Counted from the first letter of the stretch, positions 36,548-45,572 are shown. The stretch is 64,000 bases of DNA from Thiosocius sp942490985 (GCA_942490985.1 CALNYW010000003.1:496001-560000), one strand, 5' to 3'. Made by a program: numbers and translations. Notes: generated by a model from the letters alone, not told the origin.

Positions 36548-36553
36548 ATTATA
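36548..36553 (-). promoter_or_regulatory. TATAAT -10 box placing the ExoIII mRNA start at its ATG
   Basis: On the minus strand TATAAT spans 36553-36548, seven nt before the ATG at 36540. The normal -10 to +1 distance puts the transcript start at or next to that A, so the mRNA may be leaderless; no ribosome binding site is seen. The -35 region is weak. Confidence 0.45.
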
Positions 36554-36701
36554 AAACGTTCTGCTCACTGCCGACTGCCGCTGAACCCGCCGATCGGACA
36601 ACGGGTCGGAGTATTCCGGGCGTGGGGCAAGATACCGGTCAGATTGCTTGTCACCCGTTGTCGCCTTGCGCACAATGCCGGGCGCGATCAGGAGAACCAA
36701 T

Positions 36702-37343
36702 ATGCAGGACTACCAGCGTGAATTTCTCGGCTTCGCTCGTGACCTCGGCGTGTTGCGCTTCGGCGAGTTCACGTTGAAGTCAGGGCGGATCAGCCCCTAC
36801 TTTTTCAATGCCGGGCTATTCAACACCGGTGCTGCGCTGGCCCGACTCGGACGCTTCTATGCCCGCACCATCGTCGACGCCAAAATCTCCTTCGATGTTT
36901 TGTACGGGCCGGCTTACAAAGGCATTCCGCTGGCGGCGGTGACTGCTGCCGCGCTGTTCGACAAGCACGGCATCGACGTGCCCTACGCATTCAATCGTAA
37001 AGAGGCAAAAACCCACGGCGAAGGCGGCAATATCGTCGGCCATCCGCTCGAAGGACGCATCCTGATTATCGATGACGTGATCACGGCGGGCACGGCGATC
37101 CGGGAATCGATGGACACCATTCAGACCGCCGGCGCAACACCGGCAGGGGTAGTGATTGCGCTGGACCGACAAGAACGCGGGCAAGGCCAGCGCTCGGCAA
37201 TTCAGGAAGTCGAGGCCGACTACAACATGCCCGTCGCCGCTATTGTGCGCTTGCAGGAGTTGATCGAATTCGTCGGCGAGACCGGCCAGGCCGGCGAGAC
37301 ACTGCGACAAATTGAAGCCTATCGCGCCACCTATGGCATTTAG
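36702..37343 (+). CDS. pyrE: Orotate phosphoribosyltransferase
   Basis: A 213-residue enzyme that joins orotate and PRPP to make OMP, the fifth pyrimidine step. FGEFTLKSGRISPYFFNAG, the PRPP loop IIDDVITAGTAIRES and YGPAYKGIPLAA are the expected motifs, and the length matches E. coli PyrE. AGGAGA upstream of ATG 36702 fixes the start. It is divergent from the ExoIII-type gene, separated by about 160 bp that must hold both promoters. Confidence 0.96.
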   Translation: MQDYQREFLGFARDLGVLRFGEFTLKSGRISPYFFNAGLFNTGAALARLGRFYARTIVDAKISFDVLYGPAYKGIPLAAVTAAALFDKHGIDVPYAFNRKEAKTHGEGGNIVGHPLEGRILIIDDVITAGTAIRESMDTIQTAGATPAGVVIALDRQERGQGQRSAIQEVEADYNMPVAAIVRLQELIEFVGETGQAGETLRQIEAYRATYGI

Positions 37344-37382
37344 CTAGCAAAGCCAGGCTACTACTGACGCGTTGGCCGACGA

Positions 37383-38129
37383 TCAACCAAGAATCAGTTT
37401 GATCCCGACCAGCAGCGTCACCGTCTCAAAGGCCCGTTTGATCCAGCGATTGCCTTTCAAGATCGCGAGATGCGCACCCAGGTACCCCCCTATCAGCGAA
37501 CCCAGCAAGAGCACTGGCAACCACGTCCATTTCACTTCGCCGATGATCCCCAGCGTAATCGCCCCTGCACCGTTCCAAAAAATGCCAACCAGCACCAGCG
37601 TGTAAGCAACTGCTTGCCGATAATCGGCGCCAAACCAGCGCACCAGCCACAAGGTGACGAATAACCCCGTGCCCGATGTGAGGGAGCCGTTGAGAACGCC
37701 AATCCCAAAAAGCACCGCGCCGCCGACCCACAGCCCGCGGCCACTGCGGTGACGCGGTTGCTCGGTCAGCCCGAGTTCGCCCTTGAGCACTGAGTACAAC
37801 CCGAGCCCAACCGTCAACAGGCCAAGCGCGATCTCTGCGTAGCGGCCGGGAACTTGCAGGATTAGATTGGCGCCTAAAAACACGCCAGGCAGTCCGCTGC
37901 CGAGGATAAACAGCACATAGCGGCGTTCGAGACGACCTTCGCGGAGATGACGCAGGGTCGCCCCCAAGCCGAGCGCTACCGAGGCGATTTTGTGGGTCGC
38001 CAGGGCGATGGCGAACGGCAAACCGAGAAAGATTAGCGCAGGCAGTTGCAACAGGCCCGCACCACCGCCCGCAAACGCGGAAAACAGGTTGGCCAGCACG
38101 GAAATACAAAAAAGTATGAACTGTTCCAA
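37383..38129 (-). CDS. Sulfite exporter TauE/SafE family transporter
   Basis: A 248-residue polytopic membrane protein of the TSUP family. An N-terminal AGGGAGLLQLPALIFLG and a central NGSLTSGTGLFVTLWLV repeat are the two duplicated halves. Substrates in the family include sulfite, sulfonates and other anions; which one applies here is unknown. The start codon is a TTG with no clear ribosome binding site; an in-frame GTG ten codons later would truncate the first helix. It is convergent with pyrE and divergent from the DUF4124 gene. Confidence 0.83.
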   Translation of the reverse strand: MEQFILFCISVLANLFSAFAGGGAGLLQLPALIFLGLPFAIALATHKIASVALGLGATLRHLREGRLERRYVLFILGSGLPGVFLGANLILQVPGRYAEIALGLLTVGLGLYSVLKGELGLTEQPRHRSGRGLWVGGAVLFGIGVLNGSLTSGTGLFVTLWLVRWFGADYRQAVAYTLVLVGIFWNGAGAITLGIIGEVKWTWLPVLLLGSLIGGYLGAHLAILKGNRWIKRAFETVTLLVGIKLILG

Positions 38130-38162
38130 AAACCGGCCGCTAAACCCATATCAGGGTGCCAG

Positions 38163-38168
38163 TATAAT
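38163..38168 (+). promoter_or_regulatory. Candidate promoter -10 for the DUF4124 gene
   Basis: A perfect TATAAT lies 34 nt upstream of the ATG at 38202, so the 5' UTR would be about 27 nt. No good -35 hexamer lies 17 or 18 nt upstream, so activity may depend on other factors. Confidence 0.45.
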
Positions 38169-38201
38169 GGCGCAGTGGTCTGCACGGATTTTTGAGTCAG
38201 T

Positions 38202-39179
38202 ATGAAACGTTTTGAATCAGCTACAACAATTTGCCTAATCTGCCTGCTGTTGGGCGGTACGGTCGCGCAGGCCGGGAACATCAAGAAATGGGTCGACGAT
38301 AATGGCGTGACCCATTACGGCACCGCGGTGCCCCCGCAATATAAAGACAAAGCGCACAGCGAACTGAACTCGCGCGGTATCGAGGTCAGACGCCATGATC
38401 GTGCGCCAACCGCGGAAGAGATCGAGAAGCAAAAAGCGCTGGCGGCGCTGCGGGCTGAGCAGCAAAAGTTGCTCGAAGAACAACAAGCGCGCGACCGCAT
38501 TCTGCTCAATCTGTATCGCAATGAAGACGACCTGATCATGGCGCGCGACGGCAAGATCGCGCAGATCGATGGTCAGAACAAAGTAACCCACAAGGAGATC
38601 CGTCGACTGAAGACGCGTCTGTCGGAGTTCCAAGCCGTTGCCGCCAGGGCTGAGCGGGCGGGCAAGACGCTATCGAAAAAGCAGCAGGCAAATCTCGAAA
38701 GAACCCGACGCTCGATCGAACGATCCTACGCGATGATCCTGAAGCGCGAAGACGAAAAGGTTGCGACGATTGAAAGCTACGACTACGACCTGGCCCGTTT
38801 TCGCAAGCTCCGCCAGGGCAGCCAGCGATCCGCCAATGCCGAGGTCGTCGCATCCGATATCCCGGATCTGGTGGAAACCGCAGTCCGTTGCAACGAGCCG
38901 GCCAAGTGCGATCGACTATGGCTCGAGGCACAGGCCTTCGCCCGAGCGCACGCCACGACAGCTATCGACCTCGCGGCAGATCGCATTCTGGTAACCGCCC
39001 CGCCACGGGAGAAAAATGACGTCAGCATCACGGTTTCCCGACTGGTTGATGAGAAGCATGGTGGTGAGCGCATTTTCATGGATCTCCAATGTGAGCGATT
39101 CTCGGAGGGCCAGGAATTTTGCCGCGGACCTGACGTCGCCAAGATTCGAAGCGATTTCCGCGCAGCACTCAACGACTGA
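38202..39179 (+). CDS. DUF4124 coiled-coil protein, exported
   Basis: A 325-residue protein with a signal peptide (ATTICLICLLLGGTVAQA), then a DUF4124 module (IKKWVDDNGVTHYGTAVPP) and a long charged coiled coil (about 60-200, rich in K, E, R, Q). A C-terminal domain with four cysteines follows (CNEPAKCDRLW and DLQCERFSEGQEFC). It is probably periplasmic or surface-associated. Homologues are common in gammaproteobacteria with no assigned function; the cysteine-bearing C-terminal part may form disulfides. Confidence 0.8.
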   Translation: MKRFESATTICLICLLLGGTVAQAGNIKKWVDDNGVTHYGTAVPPQYKDKAHSELNSRGIEVRRHDRAPTAEEIEKQKALAALRAEQQKLLEEQQARDRILLNLYRNEDDLIMARDGKIAQIDGQNKVTHKEIRRLKTRLSEFQAVAARAERAGKTLSKKQQANLERTRRSIERSYAMILKREDEKVATIESYDYDLARFRKLRQGSQRSANAEVVASDIPDLVETAVRCNEPAKCDRLWLEAQAFARAHATTAIDLAADRILVTAPPREKNDVSITVSRLVDEKHGGERIFMDLQCERFSEGQEFCRGPDVAKIRSDFRAALND

Positions 39180-39190
39180 GCCTGCCGTTG

Positions 39191-39664
39191 ATGGATCGAC
39201 CCAACGACATACAACTGGGGCATGTTGTGCTTTACGTCCGGGATCTCGACGTCTCGCTGCGCTTCTACCGGGATGCGCTCGGACTCAACGAGACCACACG
39301 TCTCTTCAACGGGCGCGCAGCGATGTTGACCGGTGGACGGACCCATCACGAGTTGATGCTAATCGCGGTCGGTGACGCGCCCGGGCCAGCACAAGGTCGG
39401 CGTCTGGGCCTCTATCACATCGCTTGGAAGGTCGGCGAGGATCTCGACGCCTTGCGGTCGGCTTACCAAAGACTACAGGATGTCGGCGCAGCCATTGCAG
39501 GGATGGCCGATCACACCATCAGCCAAAGCATCTATCTGCATGACCCGGACGGCAACGAGGTTGAGGTCTACGTTGACGACCCAACAATCGATTGGCGCAG
39601 AGACAGTAGTTGGGCGGACCAGCCGGTCAAACCGTTACGTTTGGACACCCGCGCCCGAGACTAG
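39191..39664 (+). CDS. VOC-family (glyoxalase/bleomycin resistance/dioxygenase) protein
   Basis: A 157-residue protein with two beta-alpha-beta-beta-beta units. LGHVVLYVRDLDVSLRFYRD opens the first with a metal-ligand histidine (GHV); GLYHIAWKV carries the second, and the acidic ligand lies in YLHDPDGNEVEVYVDD. This three-ligand set is intact, so it should be a metal-dependent enzyme, extradiol-dioxygenase-like. The substrate is unknown. ATG 39191 is used; TTG 39188 is adjacent. The last 30 bp overlap the convergent slmA gene. Confidence 0.83.
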   Translation: MDRPNDIQLGHVVLYVRDLDVSLRFYRDALGLNETTRLFNGRAAMLTGGRTHHELMLIAVGDAPGPAQGRRLGLYHIAWKVGEDLDALRSAYQRLQDVGAAIAGMADHTISQSIYLHDPDGNEVEVYVDDPTIDWRRDSSWADQPVKPLRLDTRARD

Positions 39665-40249
39665 CCCGGCATCGAACAGGCCGTGGCGCAACACCGACCA
39701 ATCGGCATCCCAGGCATCCAGCGACGCACGTTCGAATCGCGAACGTACGAACTGTTGCATCCGGCCTTCGACAAAAGCGGTTAGCAGCGCGGCGCCTCTT
39801 TCCGGCGTAACACGCAGATGGGAATCTTGGCGCAGCGCGGACTCCCGAAGGATTTGACGCAGCTGCAAATCAATCCGCTCGAAAAACTGCTGGACGCGCT
39901 CATGCAAGCGCTCACGCTCGCCGACCAGCGCATCACCCAGCAAAATTCGGGTGATCCCAGGATTCTTATCGGCAAAACCGAGCAGTAAGAAAATCACCTT
40001 GGCGACCCGTTGCTCGGTCGCTGAGACTTCGCCCAGGATCTGGTTGATACGCGCGAAGACACTCTCCTCCGCGAAACTGATCAGCCCTTCGAACATTCTC
40101 GCCTTGCTGGGAAAGTGCCGATACAGCGCGGCCTCAGATACCCCAACCGCACGGGCCAAAGCCGCGGTCGTAATTCGATCACCCGGGTTCCTTTCGAGCT
40201 CGCCAGCCAATGCCTCGAGAATTGCCTGTTTGCGCGATGGGCGGGGCAT
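39635..40249 (-). CDS. slmA: Nucleoid occlusion factor SlmA (TetR family)
   Basis: A 204-residue TetR-type DNA-binding protein. The helix-turn-helix reads RITTAALARAVGVSEAAL then YRHFPSKARMFEGLI, matching SlmA closely; the C-terminal half keeps FFERIDLQLRQILRE. SlmA binds specific chromosomal sites and blocks FtsZ assembly over the nucleoid. The identification is supported by the neighbouring argB-algC-dut-coaBC block, where Pseudomonas places its slmA homologue. The start at 40249 has a weak ribosome binding site; it lies 11 bp after the argB stop. Confidence 0.88.
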   Translation of the reverse strand: MPRPSRKQAILEALAGELERNPGDRITTAALARAVGVSEAALYRHFPSKARMFEGLISFAEESVFARINQILGEVSATEQRVAKVIFLLLGFADKNPGITRILLGDALVGERERLHERVQQFFERIDLQLRQILRESALRQDSHLRVTPERGAALLTAFVEGRMQQFVRSRFERASLDAWDADWSVLRHGLFDAGLVSGAGVQT

Positions 40250-40260
40250 AAAGCGCTAGT

Positions 40261-41157
40261 TCAGCGACGCCGAATCAGGGTGCCTACACCCTGATCGGTA
40301 AACAGCTCGACCAGCACGGCGTGCTCGACACGCCCGTCGATAATGTGTGCGGCGTTTACGCCGGCCTTTACCGCATCGACGGCGCAGGCGATTTTCGGCA
40401 ACATGCCGCCACTGATCGTGCCATCTGCAATCAGGTCGTCGACCCGGTCCAGCGAGAGGCCGGTGAGTAATGCCCCCTGTTTATCGAGCAACCCCTTGGT
40501 GTTGGTCAACAGGATCAGCTTTTCAGCGCCGAGCACCTCGGCCATCTTTCCGGCTACCAGATCGGCGTTGATGTTGTACGAGTGGCCGTCGGCGCCGACA
40601 CCGATTGGCGCAACGACCGGGATAAAGTTGCCGTGCACCAACATATCGACGACGCTGGCATCGATACTGTCGACTTCGCCGACATGACCGATGTCGATAA
40701 TCTCGGGCGCTTGCGCCTCCGGGTGCAGTTGGGTCAGGTTGAGCTTGCGCGCGCGGATCAGATCGCCGTCTTTCCCCGTCAGCCCAACAGCCGCGCCACC
40801 GTGGCGATTGATCAGGTTGACAATATCCTTGTTGACCAAGCCACCGAGCACCATCTCGACCACATCCATGGTCTCGGAATCAGTCACCCGCATTCCTTGG
40901 ATAAATTCGGTTTGCTTGCCGAGACGCGACAGCAATTCACCGATTTGGGGACCACCGCCGTGCACCACGACTGGATTGATGCCGACCAGTTTCATCAACA
41001 CGACATCGCGGGCGAACCCTGCCTTCAGGGATTCGTCGACCATGGCGTTGCCACCATATTTGATCACGATCGTCTTGCCGCCAAAACGCTGGATATAAGG
41101 CAGCGCCTCGGACAGCACGTGCGCGACATTACCTGCCGCTTCGGCGGTCAAACTCAT
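40261..41157 (-). CDS. argB: Acetylglutamate kinase
   Basis: A 298-residue amino-acid kinase, the second step of arginine synthesis, phosphorylating N-acetylglutamate. The N-terminal VIKYGGNAM carries the catalytic lysine; VVHGGGPQIGELL binds substrate; the C-terminal GGMLPKIACAVDAVKAGV follows. The N-terminal extension of about 25 residues resembles that of arginine-sensitive hexameric forms, so feedback inhibition by arginine is plausible. It lies 41 bp downstream of algC and 11 bp upstream of slmA on the minus strand. Confidence 0.95.
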   Translation of the reverse strand: MSLTAEAAGNVAHVLSEALPYIQRFGGKTIVIKYGGNAMVDESLKAGFARDVVLMKLVGINPVVVHGGGPQIGELLSRLGKQTEFIQGMRVTDSETMDVVEMVLGGLVNKDIVNLINRHGGAAVGLTGKDGDLIRARKLNLTQLHPEAQAPEIIDIGHVGEVDSIDASVVDMLVHGNFIPVVAPIGVGADGHSYNINADLVAGKMAEVLGAEKLILLTNTKGLLDKQGALLTGLSLDRVDDLIADGTISGGMLPKIACAVDAVKAGVNAAHIIDGRVEHAVLVELFTDQGVGTLIRRR

Positions 41158-41198
41158 GAGAATAGGATTACCCGAAAAGTCTCAATGGTACGCAAGTT

Positions 41199-43748
41199 TC
41201 AAAACGGTGGCTGCATGTCTGGTGCGGCACGGCGCAACATTTCGCGGAAGCGCGTCTTGATCTGCTCCAACGCCCCCGGATCGTCGGCCTCAAAGCGGAA
41301 CGTCAGCGCCGGCGTGGTATTGGAAGGCCGAATCAGGCCCCAACCATTGGCAAATTCGACCCGGATGCCGTCAATCTCGATCAGGCGAGCATCTTCGAAA
41401 ACCTTGTAGGCATCCAACGCCTGCATCAACTCGGCACTTTGCCCTTCTTCGAGTGACAGCTGGTACTCGGGGCTCGATGGACTATCGGGGATTTCGCCGA
41501 ACAGCGCGTCGGCCGGACGCGAATCCAGCGCAAGAATTTCCATCACCCGCGCCGCCGCATAGACCGCATCGTCGAAACCGTACCAGCGTTCTTTGATGAA
41601 CAAATGCCCGGTGAACTCGCCACCCAACAACGCACCGGTCTCCAGCATCTTGGCGCGCATCCTCGAATGACCGGACTGCCACATGATCGGACGACCACCG
41701 TGCGACAAGACAAAACTGGCCAGATGTCGAGACGACTTTACGTCGTAGAGGATGTCGACACCGGGGTGTCGACCCAGAATGTCGGCAGCCAGCAACATCA
41801 ACAGACGATCAGGCCAAATCAGGTTGCCCGCATTGTCGACCAGCCCGAGTCGATCACCATCGCCGTCGAGCGCGATCCCCAAATCGGCTTCCTGAGCCTG
41901 AACCTCAAGGATCAGCGAGGACAGGTTTTCCGGTTGACTGGGATCCGGATGATGGTTCGGGAAACTTCCATCCGGCTCACAGAACACCGGCAAGACCTCA
42001 CAACCGAGGGATTCGAAAACCCCTATCGCCACCTCGCCAGCGACCCCGTTACCGGCATCGACCACCACTTTCAGCGGACGCGCCAACTGCACCTCGCGAT
42101 TGACCGCATCGATGTAATCACCGACCAGATCGGTCCGCTGGATCTGGCCGTCGCCGTGATTGAACAGCCCCTGCTGAATACGTTCCCGCAGCTGCAACAG
42201 GTCTTCCCCATCCAGCACACGATCGCCGACCACAATCTTGAATCCGTTGTACGTCGCCGGATTGTGACTGCCGGTCACCATCACCCCGGCCTGGACCGGC
42301 TGCGTCTCCATCGCGAAGTACAACAGCGGTGTCGGCGCTTGACCGATATCCAACACATCACAGCCACTGGCGGTCAAGCCCGAGATCAAGGCTTCCGCCA
42401 GCGCCGGGCTGGATATCCGCGCATCGCGCGCCACGGCCACTTGGCGCCCGCCCTGCTCCTGAACCAGGGTCGCCAGCGCTTGTCCGATCAAGCCGGCTAT
42501 CGCAGGCGTAAGCGTCTCATCAACCACGCCACGGATGTCATAGGCACGGAACAACGACGCGGGTATCTCAATTTGCGGCGGTGTGCCGTGCGCCGCGCCT
42601 CTCGCGCCAAGCAGCTCGGCGGGATCGTGATCGAGCTCTTCGACATCCAAGCCGTGGGTGCCTTGCTGCGCAGGCTGTCCAGCAGCCGCTGTGGCCACCA
42701 AAGGGGCCTGAGTCGTCACACCGGACGCGGCTGGACCATCACGCGCATCGCGCACGTACTGGCCAAGCAGCGCAATCGCGTCGGCGCTACTGGCAACATG
42801 CGCCTGCTGTGGCGAAATCGGTTCCCGGCGCAATATTGCCTCCGCCAGACTGACAATCGCCCCCATATCAACGCGCAGATCTCGCGCCAAATTGCGCCAT
42901 TGCAGCACCGTTACAAGGATTAGCAATACTGTACCGCCACCGACAACGCCCAACACCGTGCCAAGATCACCCATGCCATCCGCTTGCGGTTCTGTGATAT
43001 AGCCCACTTGCCAGATGCTCTGGTCGACCTCGACCGTCCCGCCAGTGGCCACTTCATCCCTGGCCCCAGGCCCTGCGGCAACGACATACCCGTCTGCCCC
43101 ACCCTGCTGCAGCTGCAGATACCCAGGAAAAGACGCCGAACCGGCGACGATCGCCGTCAGCGGCTGGAGATCCCAGGCAACAAACAGCGCGCCAATCGCT
43201 TGCTGATCCGAAACCACGGGCAATGCCATGGCCAGGTATGGTGCGCCAGCCTTGATCTGATGGACCTCTGCGTTTGAAGGCCGCTGACCCTCGATGGTGT
43301 TGCGCACCATGTCGAGACCCGCATAGCCCATCGGCGCCGCACCGCCGTGATCGGGCTTGTTCGTATCACGACCCAACAGGCGGACCTGCAGGACACCTGG
43401 TAACCGTTTCTGCAGTGCCATCGATAGTTGCTGGATCGACGATGCGTCACGCGAGGCGAGCGTTGCAGCCACGCTGCCATCGGCCAAAGCCAGATCCATC
43501 AGCGCCCGGCGTGCCCGCACATCGCTGGCAAGCTGCCGTGCCAGAGACTGCGCCACACTGTCGGCACTCATGCGGGCGGCCTCGGCACCTGCCGAGTTGA
43601 TCGCCTGTAACGCGAGCACGGCGAGCGCCGACAACACCACCGCGCCGACCAGCAAGATCGGCAGAAAGTACACCACCAACCTCCGGCCCTGTTTTGCAGC
43701 GACCGTCTGACTGCTCGCTGTTGCCTGTTTGCTGCGTCGCAGTGCCAT
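41199..43748 (-). CDS. algC: Membrane-anchored phosphomannomutase/phosphoglucomutase (AlgC type)
   Basis: An 849-residue protein, about twice the length of a soluble PMM/PGM. A transmembrane helix at about 24-50, a periplasmic sensor-like region and a second helix at about 259-283 precede the enzyme, which begins near 395 (RAYDIRGVVDETLTP). The phosphoserine loop TGSHNP lies near 490, metal-binding DGDGDRLG near 626, sugar-binding EFTGHLFIKERW later, and SNTTPALTFRFEAD binds phosphate. It interconverts mannose or glucose 1- and 6-phosphates for polysaccharide and LPS synthesis. ATG 43748 lies four bp after the dut stop. The longer frame upstream overlaps dut and is rejected. Confidence 0.92.
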   Translation of the reverse strand: MALRRSKQATASSQTVAAKQGRRLVVYFLPILLVGAVVLSALAVLALQAINSAGAEAARMSADSVAQSLARQLASDVRARRALMDLALADGSVAATLASRDASSIQQLSMALQKRLPGVLQVRLLGRDTNKPDHGGAAPMGYAGLDMVRNTIEGQRPSNAEVHQIKAGAPYLAMALPVVSDQQAIGALFVAWDLQPLTAIVAGSASFPGYLQLQQGGADGYVVAAGPGARDEVATGGTVEVDQSIWQVGYITEPQADGMGDLGTVLGVVGGGTVLLILVTVLQWRNLARDLRVDMGAIVSLAEAILRREPISPQQAHVASSADAIALLGQYVRDARDGPAASGVTTQAPLVATAAAGQPAQQGTHGLDVEELDHDPAELLGARGAAHGTPPQIEIPASLFRAYDIRGVVDETLTPAIAGLIGQALATLVQEQGGRQVAVARDARISSPALAEALISGLTASGCDVLDIGQAPTPLLYFAMETQPVQAGVMVTGSHNPATYNGFKIVVGDRVLDGEDLLQLRERIQQGLFNHGDGQIQRTDLVGDYIDAVNREVQLARPLKVVVDAGNGVAGEVAIGVFESLGCEVLPVFCEPDGSFPNHHPDPSQPENLSSLILEVQAQEADLGIALDGDGDRLGLVDNAGNLIWPDRLLMLLAADILGRHPGVDILYDVKSSRHLASFVLSHGGRPIMWQSGHSRMRAKMLETGALLGGEFTGHLFIKERWYGFDDAVYAAARVMEILALDSRPADALFGEIPDSPSSPEYQLSLEEGQSAELMQALDAYKVFEDARLIEIDGIRVEFANGWGLIRPSNTTPALTFRFEADDPGALEQIKTRFREMLRRAAPDMQPPF

Positions 43749-43752
43749 GATC

Positions 43753-44208
43753 TTAATGCCTTCCCGAATGCCCAAACCCACCGCTGCCGCGGTCACTTTC
43801 GTCGAAAGAATCGACCTGCTCGAATACCGCACGCACGACGGGCACGAGCACGAGTTGCGCGATGCGCTCGCCAATTTCGATCCGAAACGCCGTGTCGCCA
43901 CGGTTCCAGCAGGACACGAAAAGCTGTCCCTGGTAATCCGAATCGATCAACCCGACCAGGTTGCCGAGCACAATGCCATGCTTGTGGCCAAGCCCGGACC
44001 GCGGCAGGATCACAGCGGCAAGCGCTGGGTCACCGATGTGGATGGCGATGCCGGTCGGTAGCAACTCGGTTTGTCCGGGGAGAAGTTCGAGCGGTGCGTC
44101 GACCATCGCCCGCAGGTCCATCCCGGCCGAGCCATCGGTCGCGTAATCCGGCAGTGGAAAATCGACGCCGAGGCGTTGATCAAGAATCTTTAGCTGCAGT
44201 CTGTGCAT
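43753..44208 (-). CDS. dut: dUTP diphosphatase
   Basis: A 151-residue trimeric dUTPase of usual length that converts dUTP to dUMP, keeping uracil out of DNA. All five motifs are visible: GSAGMDLRA, PRSGLGHKHG, GLIDSDYQG, RIAQLVLVPV and the C-terminal RGSGGFGHSGRH. ATG 44208 gives the canonical length; its first codons overlap the coaBC end by 29 bp, a common overlap for this pair. Confidence 0.95.
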   Translation of the reverse strand: MHRLQLKILDQRLGVDFPLPDYATDGSAGMDLRAMVDAPLELLPGQTELLPTGIAIHIGDPALAAVILPRSGLGHKHGIVLGNLVGLIDSDYQGQLFVSCWNRGDTAFRIEIGERIAQLVLVPVVRAVFEQVDSFDESDRGSGGFGHSGRH

Positions 44209-45400
44209 CAAATCGGTCCGCAATCAATTCAATCAGCTGGCCGGCCAACTGCTTTTTCGGTTGCATTGGCAACCTGGCCTGCCCCTCTTCCCAAAGCACA
44301 AGCAGTGCGTTTTCTTCTTTGTCGAACCCCAGCACAGCGCTGACCTGGTTAGCGGCAATCATGTCGAGGCCCTTAGCCTGCAGCTTTTGCTTGGCATACT
44401 CGGCAAGGTCTTGGGTCTCGGCGGCAAAGCCCACGCAGAACGGTCGCTCCGGTCGAGCCGACACATCGGCGAGGATGTCCGGGTTGCGCGTGAGCACCAA
44501 GTCCATGGTCGGCGCCGATTTCTTTACCTTTTGCGCAGCTACATCGGCCGGCCGATAGTCGGCTACTGCGGCGGTGGCGACGAAAATATCCTGCCCGGTC
44601 ACCGCCGTGAGTACCGCATCATGCATCTCGCGAGCCGTTTCGACGTCGACGCGTTGGACCTTGGGTGGCGTCGCCAAGGCGACGGGGCCGGCAACCAGCG
44701 TCACGTCGGCGCCCTGGTTGGCAAATGCCTCGGCCACCGCAAACCCCATCTTGCCTGAACTTCGGTTACCGATGAAACGGACCGGATCGATCGCCTCACG
44801 GGTCGGCCCCGCGGTGACCAAAACCCGTCGCCCGACGAAGCGCCCTTGGCTTGAGGCTGCCACCAGCGCTTCGACAATCGCAGCCGGCTCGGCCATGCGC
44901 CCCGCACCAATATCGCCACAGGCCTGTTCACCCTGATCAGGACCCAGCAAACGAACGTTGCGATCCGTCAACCGTAAGACGTTATCCACCGTCGCGGGGT
45001 GCCGCCACATCGCCTGATTCATTGCCGGCGCAAAAAAAACCGTCGCCGTGGTGGCCAGGCAGAGAGTGGTCAGGAGATCGTTCGCCAGGCCATGTGCAGC
45101 GCGGGCAAGAAAGTCAGCTGTCGCCGGCGCGACGATCACCAGGTCGGCCCAGCGCGCGAGCTCGATGTGTCCCATCGCCGCTTCGTGCTGAACGTCAAAC
45201 AGCGCATCTCGGACCTCTCGCCCGGTGATCGCCTGCAGCGTCAGCGGGCCGATGAACTGCGCGGCCGCGGTGGTCATCACGACCTGCACAGCCGCGCCCT
45301 CTTTGATCAAAAGCCGCGCCAACTCGGCGGCTTTATAGGCGGCAATACCGGCGGAAATGCCGAGCAAGATATTTCGTCCGGATAACCGCTGACTGGTCAA
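44180..45400 (-). CDS. coaBC: Bifunctional phosphopantothenoylcysteine decarboxylase / synthetase
   Basis: A 406-residue flavoprotein for two steps of coenzyme A synthesis. The N-terminal CoaC half has ISAGIAAYKAAELARLL, the FMN-binding IAPATADFLARAAHGLANDL and PAMNQAMWRHPAT. The CoaB half has GPTREAIDPVRFIGNRSSGKMG and the C-terminal lysine-containing region. I choose TTG 45400 because it gives the canonical MTSQRLSGRNILLG-like N terminus and E. coli length. The frame stays open to a GTG at 45490, which is less likely because it would add a charged 30-residue leader. Confidence 0.93.
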   Translation of the reverse strand: MTSQRLSGRNILLGISAGIAAYKAAELARLLIKEGAAVQVVMTTAAAQFIGPLTLQAITGREVRDALFDVQHEAAMGHIELARWADLVIVAPATADFLARAAHGLANDLLTTLCLATTATVFFAPAMNQAMWRHPATVDNVLRLTDRNVRLLGPDQGEQACGDIGAGRMAEPAAIVEALVAASSQGRFVGRRVLVTAGPTREAIDPVRFIGNRSSGKMGFAVAEAFANQGADVTLVAGPVALATPPKVQRVDVETAREMHDAVLTAVTGQDIFVATAAVADYRPADVAAQKVKKSAPTMDLVLTRNPDILADVSARPERPFCVGFAAETQDLAEYAKQKLQAKGLDMIAANQVSAVLGFDKEENALLVLWEEGQARLPMQPKKQLAGQLIELIADRFDAQTAAKDS

Positions 45401-45432
45401 GACAGATAAACCACGCCCACAAAGGAATTGTC

Positions 45433-45541
45433 GTAAGCCTACCCGACCGCACCAAGCGCGCAAAGCATGCTTTGTCAGAGGCGGGTTCACGGGTTAGGCT
45501 TTACCAACCTTTCGCACATCACCCGGTGGTTGAAAACCACC
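45433..45541. repeat. Nested inverted repeats in the coaBC/radC divergent region
   Basis: Three elements lie here. An imperfect long-range repeat pairs GTAAGCCTACCCG (45433-45445) with CGGGTTAGGCTTTAC (45490-45504). A perfect 14-bp palindrome CAAAGCATGCTTTG (45461-45474) lies inside its loop. A 7-bp hairpin GGTGGTT/AACCACC with a GAA loop (45525-45541) follows before radC. They could be operators or RNA structures in the leaders of either gene; none matches a family I can name. Confidence 0.5.
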
Positions 45542-45572
45542 ACCCGATTCCCCTGCAAGGAGCGCAGCGGCA

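Noticed and set aside
43749..43901. N-terminal extension of the AlgC frame
   Set aside because: It lies in the dut coding sequence in another frame, and ATG 43748 gives a normal start just after the dut stop.
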